Below are positions 57,226 through 64,000 of a stretch of 64,000 nucleotides of DNA, piece by piece. Position numbers and translations under genes: made by a program. The stretch is from contig NZ_HE978588.1 of assembly GCF_000312005.1 (NCBI RefSeq), positions 2,664,892 to 2,728,891 on the forward strand. Direction: 5' to 3'. Source of the stretch: Cellulomonas massiliensis JC225 (lineage in GTDB: Bacteria; Actinomycetota; Actinomycetes; Actinomycetales; Cellulomonadaceae). Within the stretch, counting starts at the first letter, position 1; the number at the start of each line of letters is the position of its first letter. The notes beneath the pieces are model-generated. The model was not told the DNA's origin. It worked only from the letters and a program-made list of their open reading frames with translations, and searched no databases.

Positions 57226-58032
57226 ATGGACGACCGCCTCGCCAGCGCCGGCTACGAGCACGTCCCCGACGACGCCGGCGGCACCGCGGCGCAGGGCTGG
57301 TGGGACGCGAACGCGGCGGAGTACCTCGCGGAGCACGGGCGGTTCCTCGGGCCCGCCGACTTCTGCTGGTCGCCCGAGGGTCTGCGCGAGGGGGAGGCGC
57401 GGCTGCTCGGCGACCTGCGCGGCCGGCGCGTGCTCGAGGTCGGCGCCGGCGCGGCCCAGTGCTCGCGGTGGCTCGTCTCGCACGGCGTCGACGCCGTCGC
57501 CTCGGACGTCTCGGCCGCGATGCTCGCGGCGTCGCGCGCCTACGACGAGGACACCGGGCTGCGCACGCCCTGCGTCCAGGCAGACGCCCGCGCGCTGCCG
57601 TTCGCGGACGCGTCGTTCGACGTGGTGTTCACCGCCTACGGCGCGCTGCCGTTCGTGCCGGACGCCGGGCGCGTGCACGTCGAGGCCGCGCGCGTGCTGA
57701 GGCCCGGGGGCACCTGGGCGTTCTCCGTGACGCACCCGGTCCGCTGGGCGTTCCCCGACGACCCCGGCGAGAGCGGGCTCACCGCCACGCGGTCCTACTT
57801 CGACCGGCGGCCGTACGTCGAGCGCAGCGAGGCCGGCCGCGTCCTGTACGCGGAGTACCACCGCACGCTCGGCGACCACGTCGCCGACCTCGCCGGCGCG
57901 GGCTTCGTGCTCGAGCGGCTCGTCGAGCCCGAGTGGCCGGAGGGCCACACCCGCACGTGGGGCGGGTGGAGCGCGCTGCGGGGCGCCCTGCTGCCGGGCA
58001 CCGCGGTCTTCGTCTGCCGCCTGCCCGCCTGA
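57226..58032 (+). CDS. Class I SAM-dependent methyltransferase
   Basis: 268 residues. SAM motif VLEVGAGAAQCSRWL near residues 69-83, SDVSAAML, DARALPFADASFDVVFTAYGALPFV and AARVLRPGGTWAFSV. WDANAAEYLAEHGRFLGPADFCW is a signature shared with small-molecule methyltransferases of actinobacteria. Substrate unknown. Divergent from pfkA. Confidence 0.9.
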   Translation: MDDRLASAGYEHVPDDAGGTAAQGWWDANAAEYLAEHGRFLGPADFCWSPEGLREGEARLLGDLRGRRVLEVGAGAAQCSRWLVSHGVDAVASDVSAAMLAASRAYDEDTGLRTPCVQADARALPFADASFDVVFTAYGALPFVPDAGRVHVEAARVLRPGGTWAFSVTHPVRWAFPDDPGESGLTATRSYFDRRPYVERSEAGRVLYAEYHRTLGDHVADLAGAGFVLERLVEPEWPEGHTRTWGGWSALRGALLPGTAVFVCRLPA

Positions 58033-58043
58033 CGGCGGCGCCG

Positions 58044-58079
58044 GGTGGCGGCGGCCCGGGGTGCCGGGCCGCCGCCACC
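58044..58079. terminator. 16-bp tetraloop hairpin between methyltransferase and symporter
   Basis: Perfect 16-base arms (58044-58059, 58064-58079) around GGTG, between two convergent stops. The longest near-terminal GC stem in the window with so small a loop. Confidence 0.8.
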
Positions 58080-58086
58080 GGGGCGC

Positions 58087-59736
58087 TCAGTGCACCGTCG
58101 CCTTCTCGGCGCCCGCGCCGGTGAGCGAGCGGACCTCCATCTCGGCGAACTTCTCCGGGTGCGGCTTCTCCTTCGACAGCAGCGTCCCGACGATGCCGAG
58201 CAGGAACGCCAGCGGGATCGTGATGAGGCCCGGGTTCTCCAGCGGGATGACCGCGAAGTCGATGCTGGTGTCCCGGATCATCGACAGGCTCTTGCCCGTC
58301 GCCGGGTCGACCTTGCCCGACACCACCGGCGAGAACGTGATGAGGACCAGGCAGGAGATGAGCCCGCCGTACATGCTCCACAGCGCACCGGAGGTGTTGA
58401 ACCTCTTCCAGAACAGCGAGTAGAGGATCGTCGGCAGGTTCGCGCTGGCCGCCACGGCGAAGGCGAGGGCGACGAGGAACGCCACGTTCTGCCCGTTGGC
58501 GAAGATGCCGCCGATGATCGCGAGGATGCCGATGACGATCACGGTGATCCGGGCGACCCGCACCTCGCCGTCGGGCTTGACCTGCCCGCGCTTGATGACC
58601 GAGGCGTAGATGTCGTGCGCGAACGACGTCGCGGCCGTGATCGTCAGGCCCGCCACCACCGCGAGGATCGTCGCGAACGCGACCGCCGAGATGATGCCGA
58701 GCAGGACGGTCCCGCCGAGCTCGAACGCCAGCAGCGGCGCCGCCGAGTTGACGCCGCCCGGCGCCGCCTTGATGACGTCGGGGCCCACGAGCGCGCCGGC
58801 GCCGTACCCGAGCACCAGGGTGAACAGGTAGAAGATGCCGATGAGCCAGATGGCCCACACGACGGAGCGACGCGCCTCCTTGGCGGTCGGCACCGTGTAG
58901 AAGCGCATGAGCACGTGCGGCAGCCCGGCGGTGCCGAGGACGAGCGCCAGCGCGAGCGAGAGGAAGTTGAGCTGGCTCGTCGGGGTGGCGCCGTACTGCT
59001 TGCCGGGGCCGAGCAGCGCCTCGCCGCCCTCGCCCGCCTTGTCGACGGCGCCCTGCAGCAGGTCGGACAGGTTGAAGCCGAACTTCGCCAGCACCCACAC
59101 GGTCATGACGCCGGCGCCGGCGATGAGCAGCACCGCCTTGATGATCTGCACCCAGGTCGTGCCCTTCATGCCGCCGATGAGCACGTACAGGATCATCAGC
59201 GCGCCGACCACGGCGATGACGACGCCCTGGCCCGCGACGCCCTCGATGCCGAGCAGCAGCGCGACGAGGCCACCCGCACCCGCCATCTGCGCGAGCAGGT
59301 AGAAGAACACGACGGCGAGCGTGGACAGCGCCGCCGCCATCCGCACCGGACGCTCCTTGAGCCGGAACGAGAGCACGTCGGCCATCGTGAAGCGGCCGGT
59401 GTTGCGCAGGAGCTCCGCCACGAGCAGCAGCGCGACGAGCCACGCGACGAGGAACCCGATCGAGTACAGGAAGCCGTCGTAGCCGTTGATCGCGATGGCG
59501 CCGCAGATGCCGAGGAACGACGCGGCGGACAGGTAGTCCCCCGCGATCGCCGTGCCGTTCTGCGGGCCGGTGAACGAGCGGCCGGCGGCGTAGTAGTCGG
59601 CCGCCGTGCGGTTGTTGCGCGAGGCCCGCAGCACGATGACGAGGGTCACGAGCACGAACGCGGCGAAGATCGCGATGTTGACGACGGGGTCGCCGACCTT
59701 CTCGGTCGTCGTGGCGGCGGTCACGAGGCCGCTCAT
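58087..59736 (-). CDS. Sodium/solute symporter, acetate/monocarboxylate type (ActP/MctC)
   Basis: 549 residues, about 13 membrane segments of the SSS family. AGRSFTGPQNGTAIAGDYLSAASFLGI, MADVLSFR, YVLIGGMKGTTWVQIIKA and AATSFAHDIYASVI are family marks. ActP takes up acetate, MctC also propionate and pyruvate. The ATG overlaps the stop of the DUF485 gene, the usual partner. Confidence 0.92.
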   Translation of the reverse strand: MSGLVTAATTTEKVGDPVVNIAIFAAFVLVTLVIVLRASRNNRTAADYYAAGRSFTGPQNGTAIAGDYLSAASFLGICGAIAINGYDGFLYSIGFLVAWLVALLLVAELLRNTGRFTMADVLSFRLKERPVRMAAALSTLAVVFFYLLAQMAGAGGLVALLLGIEGVAGQGVVIAVVGALMILYVLIGGMKGTTWVQIIKAVLLIAGAGVMTVWVLAKFGFNLSDLLQGAVDKAGEGGEALLGPGKQYGATPTSQLNFLSLALALVLGTAGLPHVLMRFYTVPTAKEARRSVVWAIWLIGIFYLFTLVLGYGAGALVGPDVIKAAPGGVNSAAPLLAFELGGTVLLGIISAVAFATILAVVAGLTITAATSFAHDIYASVIKRGQVKPDGEVRVARITVIVIGILAIIGGIFANGQNVAFLVALAFAVAASANLPTILYSLFWKRFNTSGALWSMYGGLISCLVLITFSPVVSGKVDPATGKSLSMIRDTSIDFAVIPLENPGLITIPLAFLLGIVGTLLSKEKPHPEKFAEMEVRSLTGAGAEKATVH

Positions 59737-60083
59737 GCGACCTCACCCCCGTCGACCGTGCCCTCCTCGATGTGCCGGCGCAGGCGCTCGGCCACGGCGT
59801 CCTGCCGGTTGTTGGCCCAGCGGGCGTAGATCATCGTGATCGCGAACGTCGAGACGAACTGGCCGAGCCCGAAGAGCAGGCCGACGGTGATGTTCCCCCA
59901 CACCTTCGTCGACATGAAGTCGTGCGCGTAGTTCGCCAGCAGGACGTAGACGAAGTACCACACCAGGAACAGCGCGGTCATCGGGAAGACGAAGTTCCGG
60001 AACCGCCTGCGCAGCGCCTGGAACTCCTCGGAGCGTTGGACTCTCTGGTAGTCGGTCTCGAACTCGCCGACGGTGTCGGTCAT
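59733..60083 (-). CDS. DUF485 small membrane protein, symporter partner
   Basis: 116 residues with two membrane segments (FPMTALFLVWYFVYVLLANYAHDFM and ITVGLLFGLGQFVSTFAITMIYARWAN). The YQRVQRSEEFQALRRRFRNFVFPM start is the DUF485 (YjcH-like) pattern. Role with ActP is unproven. ATG 60083 with GAGGAGG upstream. Confidence 0.92.
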   Translation of the reverse strand: MTDTVGEFETDYQRVQRSEEFQALRRRFRNFVFPMTALFLVWYFVYVLLANYAHDFMSTKVWGNITVGLLFGLGQFVSTFAITMIYARWANNRQDAVAERLRRHIEEGTVDGGEVA

Positions 60084-60190
60084 ACCGCCTCCTCGGTCTC
60101 GCAGTGGCCTCGTTGCCACCGCGCACACTCTGGCGCATGACTGCGGCACCTCGCCACGCATCACCCGAAATCGTTATCGACCAGGAGACG

Positions 60191-60207
60191 ACGGGCGAAT
60201 CGCCCGT
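60191..60207. promoter_or_regulatory. Inverted repeat in the polA / DUF485 gap
   Basis: ACGGGC-GAATC-GCCCGT, between the polA stop and the DUF485 start. It could be a short terminator for polA or an operator of the symporter operon. Nothing else stands out in this 200-base gap. Confidence 0.35.
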
Positions 60208-60283
60208 GCTGCGGAACGTGACCGGTCGGCGCCCATCGCGTGACTCCGCGGCTCGGACGCCGGGCATCGCGCGCCGGCGGCCG

Positions 60284-63019
60284 TCAGTGCCCGGCGGCGT
60301 GCCAGCTCGCGCCGACGCCCACCGAGACGTCGAGCGGGACGTCCAGCGGGCCGTCGGGCAGGCCGTCGCCGGCCGCGCCCATCCGCTCGCGCACCAGCGC
60401 CTCGACCTCCTCGCGCTCCCCGGGCGCCACCTCGAGCACGAGCTCGTCGTGGACCTGGAGCAGGAGGCGCGAGCGCAGCCCCCGGCGGACGAGCTCACGG
60501 TCGACCCCGAGCATCGCGACCTTGATCAGGTCGGCGGCGCTGCCCTGGATCGGCGCGTTGAGCGCCATGCGCTCGGCGGCCTCCCGGCGGATGCGGTTGT
60601 CGCTCACGAGGTCCGGCAGGTAGCGCCGGCGGCCCAGCACCGTGGCGGTGTAGCCGGTCGCGCGGGCCTGGTCCACGACCCCCGTCAGGTAGTCGCGCAC
60701 CCCGCCGAACCGGGCGAAGTAGTCCTGCATGAGCGCCGACGCCTCGCCCACCTCGACCGCGAGCTGCTGGGACAGCCCGTAGGCCGACAGCCCGTACGCG
60801 AGTCCGTAGCTCATCGCCTTGATCTTGGAGCGCTGCGCGGGCGTGACGGCGTCGGTCGGGACCCCGAACACGCGGGAGCCGACGTAGCTGTGCAGGTCCT
60901 CCCCCGAGCGGAACGCGGCGATGAGACCCTCGTCGCCGGACAGGTGCGCCATGATCCGCATCTCGATCTGCGAGTAGTCGGCCGTCAGCAGCGTCTCGTA
61001 GCCGCCGCCCACGACGAACGCGCGCCGGATCTGGCGGCCCGCGTCCGTCCGCATGGGGATGTTCTGCAGGTTCGGGTCCGTCGAGGACAGGCGCCCCGTG
61101 GCCGCGATCGTCTGCTGGAACGTCGTGTGGATCCGTCCGTCGGGCGCCACGGAGCGCAGCAGGCCCTCGACGGTCTGGCGCAGGCGGATCGCGTCCCGGT
61201 GCGCGAGCAGGTGCTCCAGGAACGGGTGCTGCGTGCGCGCGAACAGGTCGGTCAGCGCGGCGGCGTCGGTCGTGTAGCCGGTCTTGATCCGCTTCGTCTT
61301 GGGCATGCCGAGCTGGTCGAACAGGATCTCCTGCAGCTGCTTGGGCGAGCCCAGGTTCACCTCCCGGCCGATCACCGCGAACGCCTCCGCGGCGGCCTCG
61401 TTGACGACGCCGTCGAACTCGCGCTCGAGGCCGCTCAGGTACTCGACGTCGATCGCGATGCCGGTGCGCTCCATCCGCGCCAGCACGTCCTCCAGCGGCA
61501 GCTCCAGGTCCGTCAGCAGCGCGGTCGCGCCGCGGTCCGCGACCTCCTGCCCGAGCACCTCGACGAGGTCGCGCACCGCGGCGGCGCGCACGGCCGCCCG
61601 GCGGCCCTCGTCGGAGCCGTTGATCTCGAGGTCGAGCGCGCCCTGACCGGCCGAGCTCGCGTCGTCGGCGGCCAGCTCCCGCCGCAGGTACCCGATGGCG
61701 AGGTCCGACAGGTCGTAGGCGCGGCGGTCGGGCTGGCACAGGTACGCCGCGAGCTCGGTGTCGAAGGCGACGCCCTGCAGCGTCAGACCACGCCCCGCCA
61801 GGGCGTGCCACGCCGTCTTGGCGGCGTGCAGCGCCTTCGGCTCCTGCGCCGAGGCGAGCCACGCGGCGAGCGCCGACTCGTCGACCGGGTCGATCTCGCC
61901 CAGGTCGTACACCGCCGCCACGCCGTCCGCGTCGGCCAGCGCGACGCCCCACGCGTCGCCACCGGCGGGCGCGCCGGACCCGCGCACGTCGACGCCGAGC
62001 ACCTGCCCGGCGCGCTCCTGGAGCCAGCGGCCGAGGGCCCCCGGCGCGAGCGCGGCGACGTCGGCGAGGCCGCCGGCCACCGGCTCGGCGGGCTGCCCCT
62101 CGTCGGGCAGCATCGCGAACAGGCGGTCGCGCAGCGTCCGGAACTCGAGCTCGTCGAGGATCGTGTGCAGGGCCTGGCGGTCCCAGGGCCGCGCCTCGAG
62201 GTCCTCGGGACCGAGCGGGAGCTCGAGGTCCGTGACGAGCGCGTTGATCCGCCGGTTGAGCTGGACCTGCTCGAGGTTCGCCCGCAGCTGCTCCCCCGCC
62301 TTGCCCGGCACCTGGTCGGCCGAGGCCACGACGCCCTCCAGCCCGCCGTACGTGGTGATCCACTTGGCCGCGGTCTTCGGCCCGACCCCCGGGATGCCGG
62401 GCAGGTTGTCGCTCGTCTCCCCCACGAGGGCCGCGAGGTCGGGGTAGCGCTGCGGCGGCACGCCGTACTTGGCCTCGACCGCCGCCGGGGTCATGCGCGA
62501 CATCTCGGAGACGCCGCGCACGGGGTAGAGCACCGTCACGGCGTCGCCGACGAGCTGGAAGGCGTCCCGGTCGCCGGTGCAGACGAGCACCTGCATGCCC
62601 TCCGCGACCGCCTGCGTCGTGAGGGTCGCGAGGATGTCGTCCGCCTCGTACGCCGGCTTGGTGAGGACGGGCACGTGCATCGTCGCGAGGACGCGCTGGA
62701 TGACGTCCACCTGGCCGCGGAACGGCTCGGGCGTCGCGTCGCGGTTCCCCTTGTAGGCCTCGTACTGCTCGGTGCGGAAGGTGGTGCGACCGAGGTCGAA
62801 CGCGACCGCGACGTGGGTCGGCTCCTCGTCCCGCAGGAGGTTCGCGAGCATCGAGACGAAGCCGAAGACGGCGTTCGTGGGCTGTCCCGTCGAGGTCGCG
62901 AACTTGTCGACCGGGAGCGCGAAGAACGCGCGATACGCCATCGAGTGGCCGTCGATCAGCAGGAGGCGGGCGGGCCGGCTGGGGGCGGACGACGGACGTG
63001 CTGGCTGTTCGGCGCTCAC
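60284..63019 (-). CDS. polA: DNA polymerase I
   Basis: 911 residues. N-terminal 5'-nuclease (LLIDGHSMAYRAFFAL, AFDLGRTTFR, YEADDILATL, VCTGDRDAFQLV, IPGVGPKTAAKW), a 3'-5' exonuclease-like domain whose catalytic acids look lost, and the polymerase with DYSQIEMR, RSKIKAMSYGLAYGLS and QVHDELVLE. Tyr replaces the usual O-helix Phe, as in mycobacteria. GTG at 63019 is chosen because TAGGTT (63032-63027, minus) ends 7 bases before it; ATG at 63040 is the alternative. Confidence 0.95.
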   Translation of the reverse strand: MSAEQPARPSSAPSRPARLLLIDGHSMAYRAFFALPVDKFATSTGQPTNAVFGFVSMLANLLRDEEPTHVAVAFDLGRTTFRTEQYEAYKGNRDATPEPFRGQVDVIQRVLATMHVPVLTKPAYEADDILATLTTQAVAEGMQVLVCTGDRDAFQLVGDAVTVLYPVRGVSEMSRMTPAAVEAKYGVPPQRYPDLAALVGETSDNLPGIPGVGPKTAAKWITTYGGLEGVVASADQVPGKAGEQLRANLEQVQLNRRINALVTDLELPLGPEDLEARPWDRQALHTILDELEFRTLRDRLFAMLPDEGQPAEPVAGGLADVAALAPGALGRWLQERAGQVLGVDVRGSGAPAGGDAWGVALADADGVAAVYDLGEIDPVDESALAAWLASAQEPKALHAAKTAWHALAGRGLTLQGVAFDTELAAYLCQPDRRAYDLSDLAIGYLRRELAADDASSAGQGALDLEINGSDEGRRAAVRAAAVRDLVEVLGQEVADRGATALLTDLELPLEDVLARMERTGIAIDVEYLSGLEREFDGVVNEAAAEAFAVIGREVNLGSPKQLQEILFDQLGMPKTKRIKTGYTTDAAALTDLFARTQHPFLEHLLAHRDAIRLRQTVEGLLRSVAPDGRIHTTFQQTIAATGRLSSTDPNLQNIPMRTDAGRQIRRAFVVGGGYETLLTADYSQIEMRIMAHLSGDEGLIAAFRSGEDLHSYVGSRVFGVPTDAVTPAQRSKIKAMSYGLAYGLSAYGLSQQLAVEVGEASALMQDYFARFGGVRDYLTGVVDQARATGYTATVLGRRRYLPDLVSDNRIRREAAERMALNAPIQGSAADLIKVAMLGVDRELVRRGLRSRLLLQVHDELVLEVAPGEREEVEALVRERMGAAGDGLPDGPLDVPLDVSVGVGASWHAAGH

Positions 63020-63026
63020 GGGTGCC

Positions 63027-63032
63027 AACCTA
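63027..63032 (-). promoter_or_regulatory. -10 box of leaderless polA
   Basis: TAGGTT on the minus strand, then 7 bases, then the GTG start. It overlaps the region just before the divergent thioesterase start. Confidence 0.4.
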
Positions 63033-63038
63033 TCTGCC

Positions 63039-63452
63039 ATGTCCGACACCTCGACCGCGGCCCTGCGCACCCTGTCCCTCGACGGGACCCTCATCGAGCG
63101 GATGGGGATCGAGATCGTCGCCCTGTCCGCCGAGCGCGCGGTCGGCACCATGCCGGTCGAGGGGAACACGCAGCCGGCCGGCCTCCTGCACGGCGGCGCG
63201 AGCGCGGTGCTGGCCGAGACGCTCGGGTCGTTCGCCGCCTACCAGCACGCCGGCCCGGGCCGGGCCGCCGTCGGCATCGAGCTGAGCGCCACGCACCACC
63301 GCTCGGCACGCTCGGGCGTCGTCACGGGGACCGCGACGGCGGTCCACCTCGGCTCCACGCTGGCGAGCTACGAGGTCGTCGTCGAGGACTCCGACGGCCG
63401 GCGGCTGTGCACCGCGCGGCTCACGTGCATGCTGATCGACGCGCGCGGCTGA
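63039..63452 (+). CDS. PaaI-family hotdog thioesterase
   Basis: 137 residues. MPVEGNTQPAGLLHGGASAVLAETLGS contains the conserved Asn/His-Gly-Gly motif of PaaI-type thioesterases, with catalytic-site Glu in LAETLGS; ELSATHHRSARSG follows. It hydrolyses aromatic or acyl CoA esters. ATG at 63039 sits beside the alternative polA start. The 3' end overlaps the convergent GNAT gene by 85 bases. Confidence 0.9.
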   Translation: MSDTSTAALRTLSLDGTLIERMGIEIVALSAERAVGTMPVEGNTQPAGLLHGGASAVLAETLGSFAAYQHAGPGRAAVGIELSATHHRSARSGVVTGTATAVHLGSTLASYEVVVEDSDGRRLCTARLTCMLIDARG

Positions 63453-64000
63453 TCCGCCGCGACCGTCCGGCCCGCGTCGCGCACCTGGCGGCGCCGGGCG
63501 ATCAGGTCCTCCAGGCCGCGGCCCCGCGCCCGCCGCGCCGGCTCGTTCGTCGCGGCGACCGCGTCGGACGCGAGGCGACGCTGCAGCGAGGCGACCGACA
63601 CGACCCGGTGCGAGGCCGCCGGCGCGAAGCCGACGCGCGCCAGGAAGCGCTGCATCCCGCGCGAGCCCGGCAGCGGCGAGGCGAACATCTCCGTCGCGCC
63701 CGCCTCCTCCGCGGTCGCCACCGCGCCAGCGAGTAGCGCGTGGCCCAGCCCTCGGCGGCGGGCGTCGGGGTGCACGAACACGGCCTCGATGTTGAGCATC
63801 GCCTGGTCGGTGAACGGGCCGGGCCCGACGACGCGCGCGATGAGCAGCCCGCAGACCTGGTCGTCGAGGGTGCCGACGAGCAGCCGGCCCTCCGGGAACG
63901 AGATGAGGGCGCCGAGCTGGTCGCGCAGGCGGTCGGCGTCGTCCGTGCACAGCTGCCCCCCGACAGCGGCCTCACGACGACCCACCAGGCACAGCTCCGT
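63368..64000 (-). CDS. GNAT-family N-acetyltransferase (5' end outside window)
   Basis: At least 205 residues visible from an in-frame GTG at 63985, but the frame is open to the window edge, so the true start may lie beyond. Motif A is AVFVHPDARRRGLGHALLAGAV (acetyl-CoA loop RRRGLG) and motif B follows with MQRFLARVGFAPA. Substrate unknown. The last 28 codons overlap the thioesterase gene in antisense; they are Arg- and Ser-rich and may be a real but unusual tail. Confidence 0.8.
   Translation of the reverse strand, partial: TELCLVGRREAAVGGQLCTDDADRLRDQLGALISFPEGRLLVGTLDDQVCGLLIARVVGPGPFTDQAMLNIEAVFVHPDARRRGLGHALLAGAVATAEEAGATEMFASPLPGSRGMQRFLARVGFAPAASHRVVSVASLQRRLASDAVAATNEPARRARGRGLEDLIARRRQVRDAGRTVAADQPRASISMHVSRAVHSRRPSESSTTTS

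Overview
The window is about 64 kb of very GC-rich chromosomal DNA. It comes from an actinomycete, most likely a member of the Micrococcales close to Cellulomonas. The evidence is the frequent GTG start codons, many 4-base GTGA/ATGA overlaps between genes, leaderless genes with TAGNNT-type -10 boxes, and marker genes such as rbpA, whiA, opcA and a parA-scpA-scpB operon. The genus is an inference. I see no insertion sequence, prophage, CRISPR array or other mobile element; almost all of it is core chromosome.

Layout. (1) Positions 1-7,558 hold a sugar-catabolic locus: start of an ABC permease, a sugar-binding lipoprotein, a SIS-domain sugar-phosphate enzyme, an amidohydrolase, a class II (tagatose/fructose-bisphosphate type) aldolase and a GH4 glycosidase, all on the minus strand. 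A DeoR-family regulator is divergent, and next to it lies a secreted GH114 protein, the endo-alpha-1,4-polygalactosaminidase family. A GPH-type sugar symporter and a PLP-dependent decarboxylase follow (7,819-10,655). The inverted repeat CGCTCAG-N5-CTGAGCG occurs before the regulator and between GH114 and the symporter, with a degenerate copy before the SIS gene. I read this as a regulon for galactosamine-containing polymers, which is the most novel item here. (2) 10,660-20,553: tRNA-Pro, a YchJ-like gene, then a long minus-strand operon running parA-scpA-scpB-rluB-tyrA-cmk-plsC-(SRPBCC protein)-der-membrane protein. (3) 20,628-28,660: ctaB and the pentose-phosphate operon tkt-tal-zwf-opcA-pgl. 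(4) 28,675-38,616: an O-methyltransferase, rbpA, secG, then tpiA-pgk-gap and whiA-yvcK-rapZ-uvrC. (5) 38,722-47,557: an ArsR-type regulator with an MFS exporter, an OsmC protein, uvrA with an SOS box, a GH15 glucoamylase-like enzyme, an acyl-CoA dehydrogenase and a YciI protein. (6) 47,588-49,850: two tandem TerC membrane proteins behind a yybP-ykoY (manganese) riboswitch. (7) 49,916-64,000: uvrB flanked by two VOC-fold proteins, an unknown small protein, coaE, rpsA, pfkA, a methyltransferase, an acetate-type symporter with its DUF485 partner, polA, a thioesterase and a GNAT acetyltransferase cut by the window edge.

How the genes work together: the window carries most of the pentose-phosphate oxidative and transfer enzymes, middle glycolysis (pfkA, tpiA, pgk, gap), all three UvrABC repair genes plus DNA polymerase I, and chromosome-segregation factors. 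Most gene ends carry GC-rich hairpins without a T tract, several of them shared between convergent genes and overlapping stop codons.
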